A stretch of 64,000 bases of DNA from assembly GCF_003473485.1 (NCBI RefSeq), contig NC_053042.1:3112501-3176500 (forward strand). The letters are read 5' to 3'. A model generated the notes under the pieces. That model did no database searches and was not told the DNA's origin. It saw only the letters and a list, made by a program, of their open reading frames with translations. Of this stretch, positions 12,433 to 24,829 are shown in pieces (within the stretch, counting starts at the first letter, position 1; the number at the start of each line of letters is the position of its first letter). A program made the position numbers and the translations under genes. The stretch comes from Medicago truncatula (Eukaryota; Streptophyta; Magnoliopsida; Fabales; Fabaceae).

Positions 12433-15400
12433 ATGGGAACAACTCTCAGCATTCCTAAAACTGAAAAGTTCTCAGAAGATGGTGAAAATGACAATCTTAG
12501 ATATGGTTTATCATCTATGCAAGGTTGGCGTGCAACAATGGAAGATGCAGTAAGTAATCAATTGAAATTCTTGTGTGTGGATGGATTTTTCTTAACTTAT
12601 TTTTTTGATAGATGCATGTGTATTTCATAGTTGCGATTTGCGTTTATTTAGAATTGTAGAAGCAAGTATATGTGGTCAAATTCTATGAGAAATGTGCATA
12701 AGATTCCTTGAATTTTTTCAAAAACTCTGCTTCAAATTATTTTAAGTACTTGTCTGCAGTGGCTGCGAGTTTGCTGAAATCACAGTGCCATCATGATTCT
12801 GTTGAAGCTTCAAAGTGTAATTTTTGTCAAAATCATGATGGCGCACTGTGATTGAATCGTGTTTTGGGGAATAAATGTTATACCGTCAATTATGCTTTTA
12901 ACTTTGTTTATTGGAGCTCATTTGATGTTATTTGTGTTTCTTAGATTGAACGTTAATATAATATGTAGTTTATTATTTTTCATTCTTTTTTCTTTTGCTA
13001 GCATGCGGCGCATCTTGATGTGGATTCATCCACTTCGTTTTTCGGTGTATATGATGGTCATGGAGGTAATGGAAGGATGGCGTTTATGACAGAAATTATA
13101 TGTATCTTTTTAATCAAAAATATGTTAACACAAATTTTCAGGTAAGGCGGTTGCAAAGTTTTGTGCCAAGCACCTTCACCAACAGGTGCTCAAGAGTGAA
13201 GAATACATAGCTGGAGATGTTGGAACATCTCTTACGAAAGCATTTTTGAGGTAAGCTAAAAAAAGAAAGAAAAGCCTGTTGTGAAGTTTTGATTTTATCA
13301 TTTGTCTTCTGTTCAAATTGATACAATATAAGAAAAATCTATCGCAAGTTCAGGTTATTTCCTACCATGAAAGTAACAAAAAAGTGAGTTATGAGCTATT
13401 ATTTGGTTATTATGCAGAATGGATGAGATGATGCGTGGTCAAAGGGGATGGAGGGAATTAGCAGTCTTAGGTGATAAGGTAAAAGGGTTCAATGGAATAA
13501 TTGAAGGATTGATTCGGTCTCCAAGAAGCAATGATAATAAGGACCAAAGTGATGATTGGGCCTTTGAGAAGGTAGGAATGATCTCTGAAGAATACTTCGA
13601 TGTTTACTTTCGAGTATCATTTGATATACTTAGTTTCTTTTTGTTGGCATTCTGTAATTTGATCTTTTTATATTGTAAACAGGGGCCTCATTCAGACTTT
13701 GATGGACCAAATTCAGGAAGCACTGCTTGTGTTGCAATCATTAGAAACAACCTACTTTTTGTTGCGAATGCTGGTGATTCACGCTGCGTAATATCTAGGA
13801 ATGGTCAGGTAACTTCAGAACAGAAATTTTTGAAATTTTAAGTTTAGCATTAATTTTTATAATTGGATGAACGTGTGTGTACGCTACCTGTTATGTTTCT
13901 TTTATTTTTTTTATTTCTATAAACATCGTGACACAATGCATGTCTCGTGATTTGAGAGGCTAAATACATCAAGAATATTCTTTTAAAAGCCTAGAATTTG
14001 TTTAATTCTTTTTCTTATGTAGGCTATGTGTTAAGTAGGAACTTGAAGACATTGACATAATTTTTTCTGACTATGGATTTTTGTTCTACAGGCATACAAT
14101 TTATCTAGAGATCACAAACCTGAGCTTGTGATTGAGAAGGAAAGAATCTATAAAGCTGGTGGTTTTATTCATGCAGGACGAATTAATGGGAGTTTAAATC
14201 TTGCAAGAGCTATAGGTACATAGTACATACCTACCTACCGGCAAGTGAGCTTCCTTTATTCAGTTTTAAACTTAGTAAGTGACATTCCCCTCTGCGCCTT
14301 GAGCTATGATAATTTTAGTGTACCAAAAATAAAAGGAACCTTCCTATTATTTTATTTTGTATGCTTTATTTTGGAGGCAAGAGGAGGTATACTTGTATGC
14401 ATGTTGTTTGGTTTTAAATTGCATAATTGTAGATTTCAAGATATAAAACTGTTTCTTCTTGACTATAGTTTCTTTGTGAAGAAGATGCACTTATATGGTT
14501 TCTATTGTTTGATTTGTTTCCATTTAATATGTTTTAATATTCTGCAGGTGACGTGGACTTCAAAAATAATAGATTTCTTTCTGCTGAAAAACAAGTTGTG
14601 ACCGCCAATCCAGACATAAACATTGTAAGTTTGCTCCATTGCAAGTCAGATTACCCTATTTCTCAATAGACAATATGGTAGAATCAATAATGAAATGCTT
14701 AGTCAAGAGTATCAATATCTGCTACTACTACATGTGTTTCAACTTTTAGTAATGTTTTTTTTTTAAAGATGAACTTTTAGTAATGTTCTAAATGAGAGTT
14801 TTGTTTTTGGAATTATATCATAGGTCGACCTTCACGACGAAGATGAGTTTATAGTGATAGCTTGTGATGGCATATGGTATGGTTCTTATGCTTGATATCC
14901 CCAATTCCCCATTTTAATTACACGCCATTTCTTCAACATTCTTTTTCTTACGTTTCAGGGATTGCCTATCAAGCCAACAATTGGTAGATTTTGTACGTCA
15001 AGAACTTCTCTTGGTGAGTGTTCAAGTTATACATTTTTTTTCAATCATATTGTTTGAGTATTCAATACTCAATTATTGATGATATTTAATACAGCACTTA
15101 CCTAGTACTGTCTTGTATAAGAAATTTTATTTGCACTTATATAATTTAGTTGTAGAGAATTCGCAAAATATGCACAGACTTATGATATATCATGCTTTTA
15201 GTAATTTGTTTATAGTAAAATTGAAAGCAACAATTGGCTGTAGCCTTTTTATATGCTATGTAGGGTAGTATGTTGTGCTTGCATTTTCTATCCTGTCGAT
15301 GTGTGTGTTACTTGAATAATGAGGATTGTTTGTGGTTTGGTTCAGAAAGAAAAACCAAACCGAACTGAAATGAATCGTTACTTACAACAGTTTAGTAAAA

Positions 15401-16166
15401 TTGGACCAAACTGTTAATGGTTTGTCTCGAACTGAACTGGTATAAAGGTTCGGTTCATCGGTTCTGTGTTATGAATCGAACCAGAACTACGAATACTATT
15501 ACTGAAAACCAAACTGTACATTTTCGAACGAATCAGTTTCTTTTGAACTGAACTGTTTATTTGTTAACCTTTGCTCTGTATACCAAATTGCTATTATTAA
15601 ATTTGGCTCAAATTGCTGGTCATCACAAGTTAAAGGCATTCGTTCTGCGCATTAACTGATGTTAGGACTAAAAGCCAAAGACCGAATCAAACCACACTTA
15701 AAAAAACAAAATTGTGATGGATAATTCATGAACTGAACTGTGTAATAAAATATACCAGCTCAGTTCAGTTCATGAACTGTTCACATTTCGGTTCTTTTTG
15801 GTTTGGTTCGGTTCGGTTTAACAGTTCAATTTGGTTTTTATGAGTAGTCTTATGCGTAATGATCCAAGTTTTCTTTGTAAGCATAATGATCCGAGCTATT
15901 ATTTAAATGTAGTTTGGCTGATCTGTGTAACAGATGTTTTAACACGATACACTTTTTTTATCTCACAGGAAACCAAACTCTCTGAGGTTTGTGAAAGAGT
16001 GCTAGACCGGTGTTTAGCGCCATCTTTGGCTGTTGGTGATGGATGCGATAACATGACAATGATCTTGGTGCAGTTCAAAAAACCGCTACAAACCAGTGCA
16101 CCAGCTCAAGAACAATCATCTTCAAATGAACAAGATGCATCTGAACCAACTTTGGAGAACAGTTGA
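12433..16166 (+). CDS. PP2C-type protein phosphatase
   Basis: Ten coding exons: 12433-12549, 13002-13065, 13142-13250, 13418-13571, 13683-13808, 14092-14215, 14548-14624, 14824-14876, 14959-15013, 15969-16166; they join in phase to 358 residues. It is a Mg/Mn-dependent Ser/Thr phosphatase. Metal-site and core motifs appear in order: WRATMEDAH (Glu37, Asp38), [10 protein letters not shown] (Asp57, Gly58), [38 protein letters not shown] and [12 protein letters not shown]. The [12 protein letters not shown] start and the short Ser/Glu-rich tail match the plant clade of Arabidopsis At2g25070/At4g31860. The N-terminal Met-Gly could allow myristoylation (inference). An acceptor at 12424, nine bases before the ATG, implies a 5' UTR intron from a CT-rich leader near 11700-11960. 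Introns 1 and 9 contain repeats described separately. All metal ligands I can recognise are present. Confidence 0.95.
12778..12853. repeat. Near-perfect hairpin in PP2C intron 1
   Basis: The arm 12778-12798 (AATCACAGTGCCATCATGAT and one more T) and the arm 12831-12853 are reverse complements apart from a 2-base bulge (GC), around a loop of about 32 bases. It lies inside the first intron and therefore in the primary transcript. It may be a small foldback element. Confidence 0.75.
15350..15838. mobile_element. Foldback element in PP2C intron 9
   Basis: The left end AAAAACCAAACCGAACTG and the right end (CAGTTCAATTTGGTTTTT) are inverted copies. The interior repeats GAACTGAACTG, GGTTCGGTT and CGGTTCGGTT in both orientations. 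Length is about 490 bp and it explains most of the large intron 9 (15014-15968). No coding capacity. Confidence 0.6.
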
Positions 16167-16591
16167 AGTTGGCAGTTTTTTGTGTTCCAACACTAAACGC
16201 ATACATGTATATTTTATAGCTGTGGACCTATGCTTAGAAAATGCCTCTAGTTGGTAATTTTCAATTTTAACTAGCTTTGTATAAAACAATTATTCACCCC
16301 TATTTCAAAAACTAGAATGTGTTTTGCTTGTTCAATAAGCGGTTCCAAAGGTCAGTATTTCTAGTCATTAGTATTAACAACAACAATATGCAAGCATTTT
16401 GAGGTGTTTAACAGCTTAAGATTTCAGACGAAATATATGTATCTTTTTGCTTATATGTAAGTTCAGTTAGAGTATATATCTTTACATTTCATTACAAGAA
16501 GAAACAAAAAATACACAACTTGAAGAAGCTGAAGTGATATGTAACATTAGCTCATCAGAAACGTGTGAACTATCATTGTTCTTGTGGGTTC

Positions 16592-17564
16592 TTAATCAAG
16601 TGTCACAATTAGAGCCACAATGAATGCATAATCGATGTTTGGAGACACAGTGACCATGAACTTTTCCCTGCTAACAATAGTGCCAAGCTTCTTATTTATC
16701 TGCAATAATCACAATAAAAATCTGGTTATTGGTTATGGATTTATTACAATTTACTACCATTTCTTTTTTGCAAAAAACTGATAAAACACAAACCTGAGCA
16801 ACAACGTTGTTGGATTCACCAATGTAAACATTCCAAGATTGTCCAGATAAATTTGCTTTGACAGTGAAATCACAAACTCCTGTGTTGTTATTTGCCAAAA
16901 ACACATTTAATTTGGTCCTTAGTTGCATCAATGATGAACGTTTCCTAGTAAAGATAAGATCCTTAGGCTCAGTACTTTCACCTCTATATGCTTTCCAACA
17001 ATCATCTGCTGCTAGAAGCTGCAAAAACAAAGTAGTAACTATCATTTAGATGCTGCAACTTAATTAATATTTCATCTCTTATATAATAAGTTATTTCTAT
17101 AGTTGATGAACGAACCGATCTACGGAGATGAAGAATGGGATTTCCATTAGCATCAAATAAGAACCGGTGTTGGCGGGGTGTTACGATGGTTACAAGAGAA
17201 CTTTTAACTGTGAAAACGATGTTGTCGTTGATGTCTCTAATTGTGAAGTTATCTCTCACAGTCCTCTCTGTTGTGATTATCAAATCAATGGGATGTGTAG
17301 CTGAAATTACAAACCAAAAAAAAAAAAGGTTAAAGGATATACATATTGATGCATCTAATCAAATAAGTTTATGGATGTTTAATTAGATACATGCAGCTTA
17401 ATAAAGCATTATTTTTTTATAGACAAATAAATAAATAAATATATTATAAAAGTACAAGGAGTTTAATAAAGTAGTTTCAATAATCACTTAGTAAAAATTG
17501 TCCCAAGAAGATGATGGTTCATACCTGGAGCACAATATTGAGGGCTGATTATGGCATTTGCCAT
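16592..17564 (-). CDS. LURP-one-related (LOR) protein, copy 1
   Basis: Four exons: 17564-17525, 17300-17116, 17018-16794, 16699-16592, giving 185 residues. LOR proteins (DUF567/PF04525) have a Tubby-like beta-barrel; Arabidopsis LURP1 is needed for full basal defence against a downy mildew. Seen here: IISPQYCAP near the start, LIITTERTVRDNFTIRDIND, HRFLFDANGNPILHLR, DCWKAYRGES, DLIFTRKRSS, DFTVKANL, WNVYIGESNNVVAQINKKLG, and the closing KFMVTVSPNIDYAFIVALIV then TLD. The ATG is 135 bases below a TATA-like element at 17693-17702. Its 3' end lies about 425 bases from the convergent PP2C stop. Closest relatives are the two copies at 25816 and 31894, with identical exon phases. Length and domain order are normal, so it should be functional. 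The exact biochemical role of the family is unknown. Confidence 0.92.
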
Positions 17565-17692
17565 GATGATTGAATTAATATCAAAGAATGAATATTAGAG
17601 ATGTGTTTGTTGGTTGAAGTTCTTTCTTTTTGTTTCTTTGTTGAAGTTGTTAATGTAGAATGAGATATGTCTTGTAGTTTGGCACCGCAGGT

Positions 17693-17706
17693 TTTTATAT
17701 ATATGT
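17693..17706 (-). promoter_or_regulatory. TATA-like box of LOR copy 1
   Basis: The plus strand reads TTTATATATATG, so the minus strand reads CATATATATAAA about 130-140 bases upstream of the ATG at 17564. Confidence 0.45.
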
Positions 17707-17739
17707 GATGATAGGGTCTGAAATTGTCAACCATGTTGA

Positions 17740-20555
17740 AAAGTAAGGTTTGAACAACATTTTTTTTTACTTATATAGATAAGAAACTGAATCTAAAGGT
17801 ATCATCTTCCTTTGACTTGTCGAATGTCAATTGTTATACGTTTATACGACGAATATGTCAATTTTGTTTTTTCTTTGTTAGTCAAAAAAAAAAAATGTCG
17901 ACTTTGTTTTTATTTGTGCAAGAAAAATTAGAGAATTTGGTAAACTTTTTTTTTTAAAGATGTTTATAACTCTAAATTTCATTAGCTACTTTAGTCTTTG
18001 ACGTTAAATTTAACCGTTAAGTGTATAAACAATTCGAGCTAGCATTTTTTTTTAGCTGGCAATAATAGTATCACGTGGCATTAGGGACTAAATTGACAGA
18101 ATCAAATCACTTTAAACCTCTAGAATCCCAATTCATCTCTCCCTTGTTCAATTTCAAATCTAAATTTAGAGTTATAAACTATTTTGTAGTTTAGTGAACA
18201 TTGTGAAGGAGGTGCACATGCAAGAACCGAAATAGTTGTTTTCCTCCATAAATTATTCTCTTACATTGTCACAGTGTAAGAATTGAATTTGCGCCAACTT
18301 AGTTGTTCCAACACTACTTGTGACCATTGCTTTTGATAGGTTTTTTGAGGAAACAAGATAAATATTTAACAAGGCTAAAATAAAACCCGGTCCTCGCAAA
18401 AATGAAGATATTCACGACATGTATATCACATAGGATAGAAATTACATTGTCAATGATATATTCAATTTTCTTAAAATCTTAATTTACTATTTTTAATACA
18501 ATGATGGAAGGAAATTTTTTGAACACTCAAACCAACTCAAGTCATCACATTCCTTATCTTATTAACTCCATAAAGACCTCCTACATGTGAGTTTTGGAGA
18601 AAACTGATACATACATAGTCAAATACGGTTAACATTATTTTCAAGAATGAGATCATCCAAATAGAATGGATCTACCAAGAAGGAATTGAAGTCAAAATTA
18701 TGGACTAATGAGTAAATTTTTTTTTTTTTTGAGCAAACTAATGAGTTAAATATTACTAATTGGAATGTTCATATTTCTCAACGTGGGAGTTTCCAAAACT
18801 TTTTCTTTCAATCCTTTGTAGTCTTCCTTATATTTATTATGTAAGCTAACAATAACAAAATTATATTGATAAAAATAACTAATCTTAAACAAAAGTTATG
18901 GTTAAATTTTAAGGCACAAGTGATTAATGCAACGATTGCTGCTAAATGTAAGTTGGGAAAATAATTTTTTCCATGTGGACTTGCATTTATATTAAAGTTA
19001 AGTATTGGAAGTGGTGGGCCACCTCTAAATTGAAAGCAACATAAAAACTTGTCAAAATTGATGCTAAAATATAGAACCTTCTCTAAAAAAAAAAAAAACA
19101 TTATAGAACCTTAGCAAATTTAGAGACACATGAGTACATGGTTGTAAATAAGTCGAGACTGATCAACACTTTTTTTTTTTTTGAGTGAAGAGACTGATCA
19201 ACACTTATTGAACTATCTTCTAAAAATTTGTAAATCTTTTTACACTTAGTTTTTTTTAATTATTATTAAATTTTATTAGTTTACTACATAATAAATATTT
19301 TCCCTTTAACATTATATAAAATTAGAGACATACACTTAACATATGGCATGTGAAAAGTATTTCTTAACTACTACAAAAAGAAACTTCAAAAGTATGATCC
19401 AACATCCTAAAAACATGCTCTTGCGAAATACAATGGAAGCTTTTGGCCACAACACATTCATGAATATCAAAATATACATTTTAAGCTTAATCATTGCAAA
19501 AGCATGAGACCATTCGAACATGACAATCGTCTACCTATAGAGATAGAAGACCCAGCAACAACTTCAAGATTATAACACCTATATAGTGGGTGACAAAAAT
19601 GAATTCAATTGTCCATATGGATATCCATCCTATCCATCCAATCCATCATCAGAAAAATTCATCTATTTGAAAAAAAAAAAAAAAAAAAAGGTTTATAGAT
19701 TTGATGTATTCCATCCATTTAATATCCAATGATTATCATCGTTCCAATCATTATTATTATTGTTACTTGCACTTTTTTTGTTGCGTTTACGCGTATAAAT
19801 TATTAATGATATTTTATAGAAATTTTACATGTGAATTACAAACAACATTTTATATAAAATATTGAACATATAGGTTAAAATTATAAAGTATAGATATTCA
19901 TGACTTTCAAATGTAACAAACTCAATAAACCATATTTATCTTTTTCAATGACAACAATAATATAACAAAATTTCTTTTTTTTTTTAATGAGACCAACAAT
20001 ATAACGTTGTTATAGAAAATTTGTTTAAAAGTATAATTGAAATAACAAAAATGCCAGCCAAAATCCGTGATTCTCTTTATATACAGTATATAATAGCATA
20101 GATTAATTTTTTTAAGGGAACTTACTTTTTGAGTTATTTTTCATTAGTTTGTTACATTTAAAGATGGAATTTTGTAAAATCCAAAAATATAGGAAGAAAA
20201 ATACAAAAAAAAAAAAAAAAACGATAAAAATCACAATTTGGTAACCAAAAGAAAAATTACATGCCAATTAAGAAGCAAGAACTATACATCATCAAGAAAC
20301 CCTCCGTCGAGAAAACAATTCAATATGGTGTTTCATACAATCTGGCTTTTGTTTATTCACACTTAAGAGGAAGATCTTTTGGGTTTCCTTTTTGCCACAA
20401 AAATACCACCAATGTGTACATGTTCAATTCAAGGATCTGCTATCTATGAAACCACCTCATAAGATAATGGAGTTGAATAAATTTTTAAGCTATACTCTGA
20501 AGGTGTTGCTAAATCATAATCTTCTCTTTTTAAGCTAATGGGACCTTTTGTAGGT
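17740..20555. other. AT-rich spacer between LOR copy 1 and the broken gene
   Basis: Stretches near 17745-17860 resemble sequence upstream of LOR copies 2 and 3 (GAACAACATTTTTTT, then CGAATATGTCAATTTTG). Beyond that only poly(A)/poly(T) runs (18717-18730, 19166-19183, 19671-19689, 20204-20221) and short random open frames are seen. No gene is supported. Confidence 0.4.
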
Positions 20556-20941
20556 TTAAACCCCCATCACCTTGACGGAGGTGACAGAGGAGGCGGAGGC
20601 TTTAGATCTAAATTTCTTAAGCATCGGTGGCGGTGAATCGTTAATTGATATGACTGAGTGATTGTGATGGCCCCTTGAACTTGTGTTGTGAAGAAGAGTT
20701 TTGGGAAGTGCATTCCGGCAAGGCTCGTTGCGAAGAGGTGTACCATGATGAATATGGTTACAAAGAGCACTGCCGCGAGGCTCGTTGCGAAAAAAGGTGT
20801 GCCATGAAGCAAAGGGGGTTGCGTAAATGCGCATTGTGACTAGGCTCATCGTGAAACATACTTCCAGAGTTTTCGTCCTTTATCGATCGATTCATCAAAA
20901 AAGGATTTTTAGAATGCGAAAGGAATTGAAGTTTAGAAGAA

Positions 20942-21270
20942 GAATCTTTCTTTGGTGTGGGTTTTGGGGAAGAGAGAGGTTGTGTAAGAGGTTTGGGTGA
21001 ATCTTGTTTTGAAGAACTTGATAGTCGAATTCTCCGAGAAAGGGAATCTTTATCTTTCTTTGGTGTGGGTTTTGGGGAAGAGAGAGGTTGTGTAAGAGGT
21101 TTGGATGAATCTTGCTTTGAAGAACTTGGTAGATGAATTCTCCGAGAAGGGGAATCTTTATCTTTCTTTGGTGTGGGTTTCAGAGAAACAATGTGATGTG
21201 GAAGAGGTTTGGATTCCTCTTATTTTGAAGAAGAACTTGGTGGAAGAAGAGGTGGTTGAAGGGGTGGAGA
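20942..21270 (-). repeat. 108-bp tandem repeat, three copies
   Basis: TTTCTTTGGTGTGG recurs at 20947, 21055 and 21163, exactly 108 bases apart. Copies 1 and 2 are nearly identical; the third is more diverged. The period equals 36 codons and the repeat lies inside the probable pseudogene. Confidence 0.85.
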
Positions 21271-21365
21271 ATAGATAGTTGATTGCCGATGGATTTCGGT
21301 TTTTGTGATAATGATTGGGTGGTTGGTTTAGGTGATAACGAAGCATCAGTAATAGTAACCATGAT

Positions 21366-22600
21366 AGCTGATAGACTTTTAACAAGTGTACTAAAATATA
21401 TCGAAGTAATAAAATTTATAAGTTTGTATCCGCAGGAACTGTTTTAATTTCTACTTAGCAAAGACGTTTAAAATTAAGGATGTGTTAAAATTACGGTGTT
21501 GCCCTAGGCAATTGGATTTGGTTTTATAAACAAAGTAAATAAAATGGTTTGATAATTGGATTAAAACAGATGATTATTGCTCACTGTGAGTAATTTGGCT
21601 CTCTTCTCTCTCAAAGAAATTAACCTAGCTTTACGACGGATTAACTAAGTGGTTTTGATCAATCTCTCGACTCAAAACTCTTTACTAAGTTATAACCTTT
21701 TAATCTCTTAAACCGATTGAATAACTGCGGAAACATGATGACAACGTTAATCCATAAGTCATAACTCTCAATTTCCTATCTCTAGGTTCCTATGTTGAAT
21801 TAAACAGAATTACTATTTCAGGATTAAAAGCTAGGGTTAGTAGTTATTCAATTCCTAAGATCAATTTATATGGTTGAAAGAAGTTAGGGTTATTAGTCAT
21901 ACAAACAATCACAATCATAAGAAAAGCATTAAGCACAGATAATTATGAATAAAGACTGGGTTTTTATTGATGTCAAATAGAGTTCTTAACAAATTACATG
22001 CTCACACATTACAAAATTCATCTCATGGCTTAATCAATCTAAAAGCTTAACTACTCATATTCATAAAAATAAAACAACAGAGAAAAGAAAATAAACCGAG
22101 AGTTCCGTTGTTGCCTCCTGAATTTGCTTTCTAATCGTTGTTCTTCTTGTACATGCCGTAGCAGCCTCTCTTTCAACCCGTTCCAAAACGTGAAGGAAGC
22201 TCTCCAAAACGTGAATGATGGTCCTCTGCGTGTTGCTTCCTTTATATAGATATGTGTAACCTAGTTTTTCTTTTCAGCATGTTACGCTCTCCTTCCTTTT
22301 GTTTTGCTCAAGCCCAAAGTATTTTAATTCACACCACCCAAGGATTGCCATGTGGTCAATGAGTAATTTAACCATCATATTGTCATTTAATCTTCACTGT
22401 TTAACACTTCAAAATAGGTCACGCCTTTCTTATCTAATCTAGCCATTCATCATAGTAATAATAGGCACTAATACACTAATTGACTCAATAAATAAGAAAA
22501 TGATAATTTATTTAAAATGATTCTAAATTAAATATTAAACTAATAAAATAGACTAAAAACTTAACTAAAAAGACTCTAAAAATAGTGCATGACTGACTGT
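21366..22600. mobile_element. Retroelement-like non-coding insertion
   Basis: The block begins near TGATAGACTTTTAACAAG and ends near GACTGTCATCA, i.e. TG...CA, and has no long open frame. It reads like the untranslated part of a plant LTR retroelement (for example GTATCCGCAGGAACTG near its left end, a phrase I associate with such regions). The hexamer GCTGAT occurs at both edges (21367-21372 and about 22610-22615), but I could not find a clean 5-bp duplication, so the boundaries and class are uncertain. Confidence 0.4.
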
Positions 22601-22659
22601 CATCAGCAACGCTGATGAAGACGATGACCGTAAATGTGTAAAATGAACTCATTGTTGCG

Positions 22660-23440
22660 GGAAATTGATATTTTGATGAAAGTGAGAAATTGAGAAACTG
22701 AAAGAGTTATATAAAACTCGCGCGCGTGTCAACTTGAGGGACTTTTTCTAATGTACAAAGATAAATAATGTCATATAAGATGTTTGATTCATCTCGATAA
22801 ATATTTTTAAAATATTCAATTTTCATAATTTTTCTAATAGATAATTAAAGCTATTAAAAATAAAAAAATATGCATTGATATACGTGACAAAGTCAACTGT
22901 GTTACTTAAAGTGCACCGTAAATATATTTCTAAGGGCTAAAATGCCTTCTAGAAAGGCTTAGGCGCCCTCCGGAAGGGCTCCTAAGGCCTAGGCGCGTCC
23001 TTTTAGAGGCTCCGACGCCACCAGCTTCTAGAAACATCTAGAGATCTGTAAAATGACTTAATGCCCACATTACTTAAGGATTAAGTCACATAAAACCTAG
23101 CCATGGAAGACTATAAATACACCTCTTAAGAGTATTCTCAAGGCATCACTAAAACAGACTAAATCTAATTCTAATATTGTATTTGCTGCAACTACATAAT
23201 AATAATAATAAGGCTAAATTACCTTTTGGGTCCTCTAACTATTTAATTGGCATCGGATTGGTACTCTAACTAAAAATTGATTTATTTCGGTCCTCTAAGT
23301 TTCTCACCGTTATTACATTTAGTCCTTTCTGTTAGTTTAATTCAAATAAACGTTAGGGTTTGTGTTATGTGGATCCTATAACTTTATTTATTAGTATCAT
23401 TTTGGTCATATGTCTTGTTAAAGTATTATGATTAAATAGT
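22660..23440. other. Spacer with LTR-like and MITE-like fragments
   Basis: A locally GC-rich tract at 22930-23040 (CTTAGGCGCCCTCCGGAAGG and similar) is followed by a TATA-like GACTATAAATACACC at about 23110. This resembles the U3/R part of a plant LTR. From 23214 a single arm of a 'GGTCCTCTAACTA' repeat is seen without its partner. Both are fragments with no clear ends. Confidence 0.35.
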
Positions 23441-23967
23441 GACTGATATTATTGATAACTGTTATGATTCATATGTATATGTGAAACATGAGATTCATAT
23501 ATGCAAATATGACACGTGTGTATACATTAAAAAGAATAATGGTGAAATTCTCATTCATCTACTTCTGTGTGGATCACATACTTTTAGAAGTCTCAAGGAA
23601 GGAACAGATTTCAAGGTTAAGTCAAGGGGAGAATTGTTTCTAGGTTGTTTCAAGGGTTTAGCATGCATGAAGCTAAACCAATTTCACCTATAGGCAAAAA
23701 TGACAAACGGTCTTTGATATAGATGTCCAATACATAAATTATTTTTAGGGAAATGGGGTGTAATGGTGAACCGTTTACAATACTATAGATATATACAAGA
23801 AAAGGAGATGGGAATATGGACCAAAACTTTTTCAAGCGATAAAAGCTAAATAAAAACTTAGGGAGGAAATCCTTACCGAGAAAAGCAAAAATATCAAGAA
23901 AATAAAAAACTTAACAAAGTAAGAGTAAAGAGAAAGAAAAGAAATAAAACCTAAAGGAAGCCTCAAG

Positions 23968-24216
23968 TCAATATGGCAACCTACCTTTAGAATGGATATT
24001 ATGAACAAGAAAACTGGTGTGCATATTATTTTTCTTGGTTTTAAATACCACATCAATGAAGGGCTCTTCCCAAATATTAGATCGATTCTTCAAATAATTT
24101 ATAGTTGTTGCTCTTTCTTCCTCGTCAGTATAAACTCGCAGTCCCATCCCATCATTTCCCTTCCAATGTTGCCGCAAAATCTTCAAGTCATAGCGACATT
24201 GAGATTTATACTTCAT
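23968..24216 (-). pseudogene. Unidentified coding-like fragment
   Basis: The minus-strand frame contains YDLKILRQHWKGNDGMGLRV and EEPFIDVVFKTKKNNMHTSF, with balanced amino-acid composition unlike the surrounding random frames. I cannot assign a family. There is no convincing gene context, promoter or neighbouring exon, so it is most likely a relic or a piece of a mobile element. Confidence 0.25.
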
Positions 24217-24829
24217 AAGCCATAAGCAGTTTGCTTAGTGCTATGAACAACTTCAATTTGTATTGATTACACATGAACATAAATGTTAGTAGATAGCTCT
24301 TCTTCAAGGTTTATTACATATCTTACCAACACACTAGCTAGCTACTACCTCCTTAAACCTTTTTATTTCAAAAATAATAAGATCTTCATGTATCACAACT
24401 TTATTGCAACCTTACACTTGATCCATGTGCCTTTTAGGGACCGAATCCTATTTGATTTTTTTACAATGATCCGAAGAATGACCAATTGAATTGCATGGGA
24501 CTTGGGAGACACAAGTAAGAAAGTTTTCCATACTTGATATCAAAAGCAAAAATTTTCTCTTTCAACCCACAAAGAATCAAGAATAATGCAAGCGAAATTG
24601 ATATCTAACAGAACATGTGCATAACGACCAAAAGAATGATTTCTAACTTTCATCAGTTGAAATAGGTGTACTAATAACCCCAACAATCTCACAAAGAATT
24701 CTAGGTTGCCAATATTTTAAAAGGGTGATAATGAAAACACACTCATACCCGATTATGAGTTTGCTCAACATATATATAAATTTTGGAAAGAGCTTTCGGT
24801 TATTGTAAGAAATAAAAACAATTAATAAT

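Larger units (their letters stand above)
20556..22652 (-). pseudogene. Broken gene for a Ser/Pro/Lys-rich repeat protein
   Basis: I do not recognise the product. On the minus strand a TATA-like TTATATAA (22707-22714) precedes an ATG at 22652 whose frame runs about 15 codons before reaching the edge of a repeat insertion (about 21366-22600). Beyond it the frame from 21362 (VTITDASLSPKPTTQSLSQK) continues, then needs a 1-base shift to enter a Ser/Pro/Lys-rich tract with three copies of a 108-bp, 36-codon unit (KPLTQPLSSPKPTPKKD... SRRI). The first copy has TAA where the others have CAA. Lower down the frame runs through MNRSIKDENSG and a His/Arg-rich region to about 20556. A repeat period that is a multiple of three suggests a coding past. 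Joining across the insertion is inference; it could be two unrelated pieces. Confidence 0.4.

Noticed and set aside
20641-20830. Plus-strand Cys/Glu-rich short frame with a repeated AGGCTCGTTGCGAA word
   Set aside because: It is only about 50 codons between stops, has no start or neighbours, and lies opposite the probable pseudogene.
23439-23693. 84-residue plus-strand frame
   Set aside because: No domain, no splice context and composition like random AT-rich DNA.
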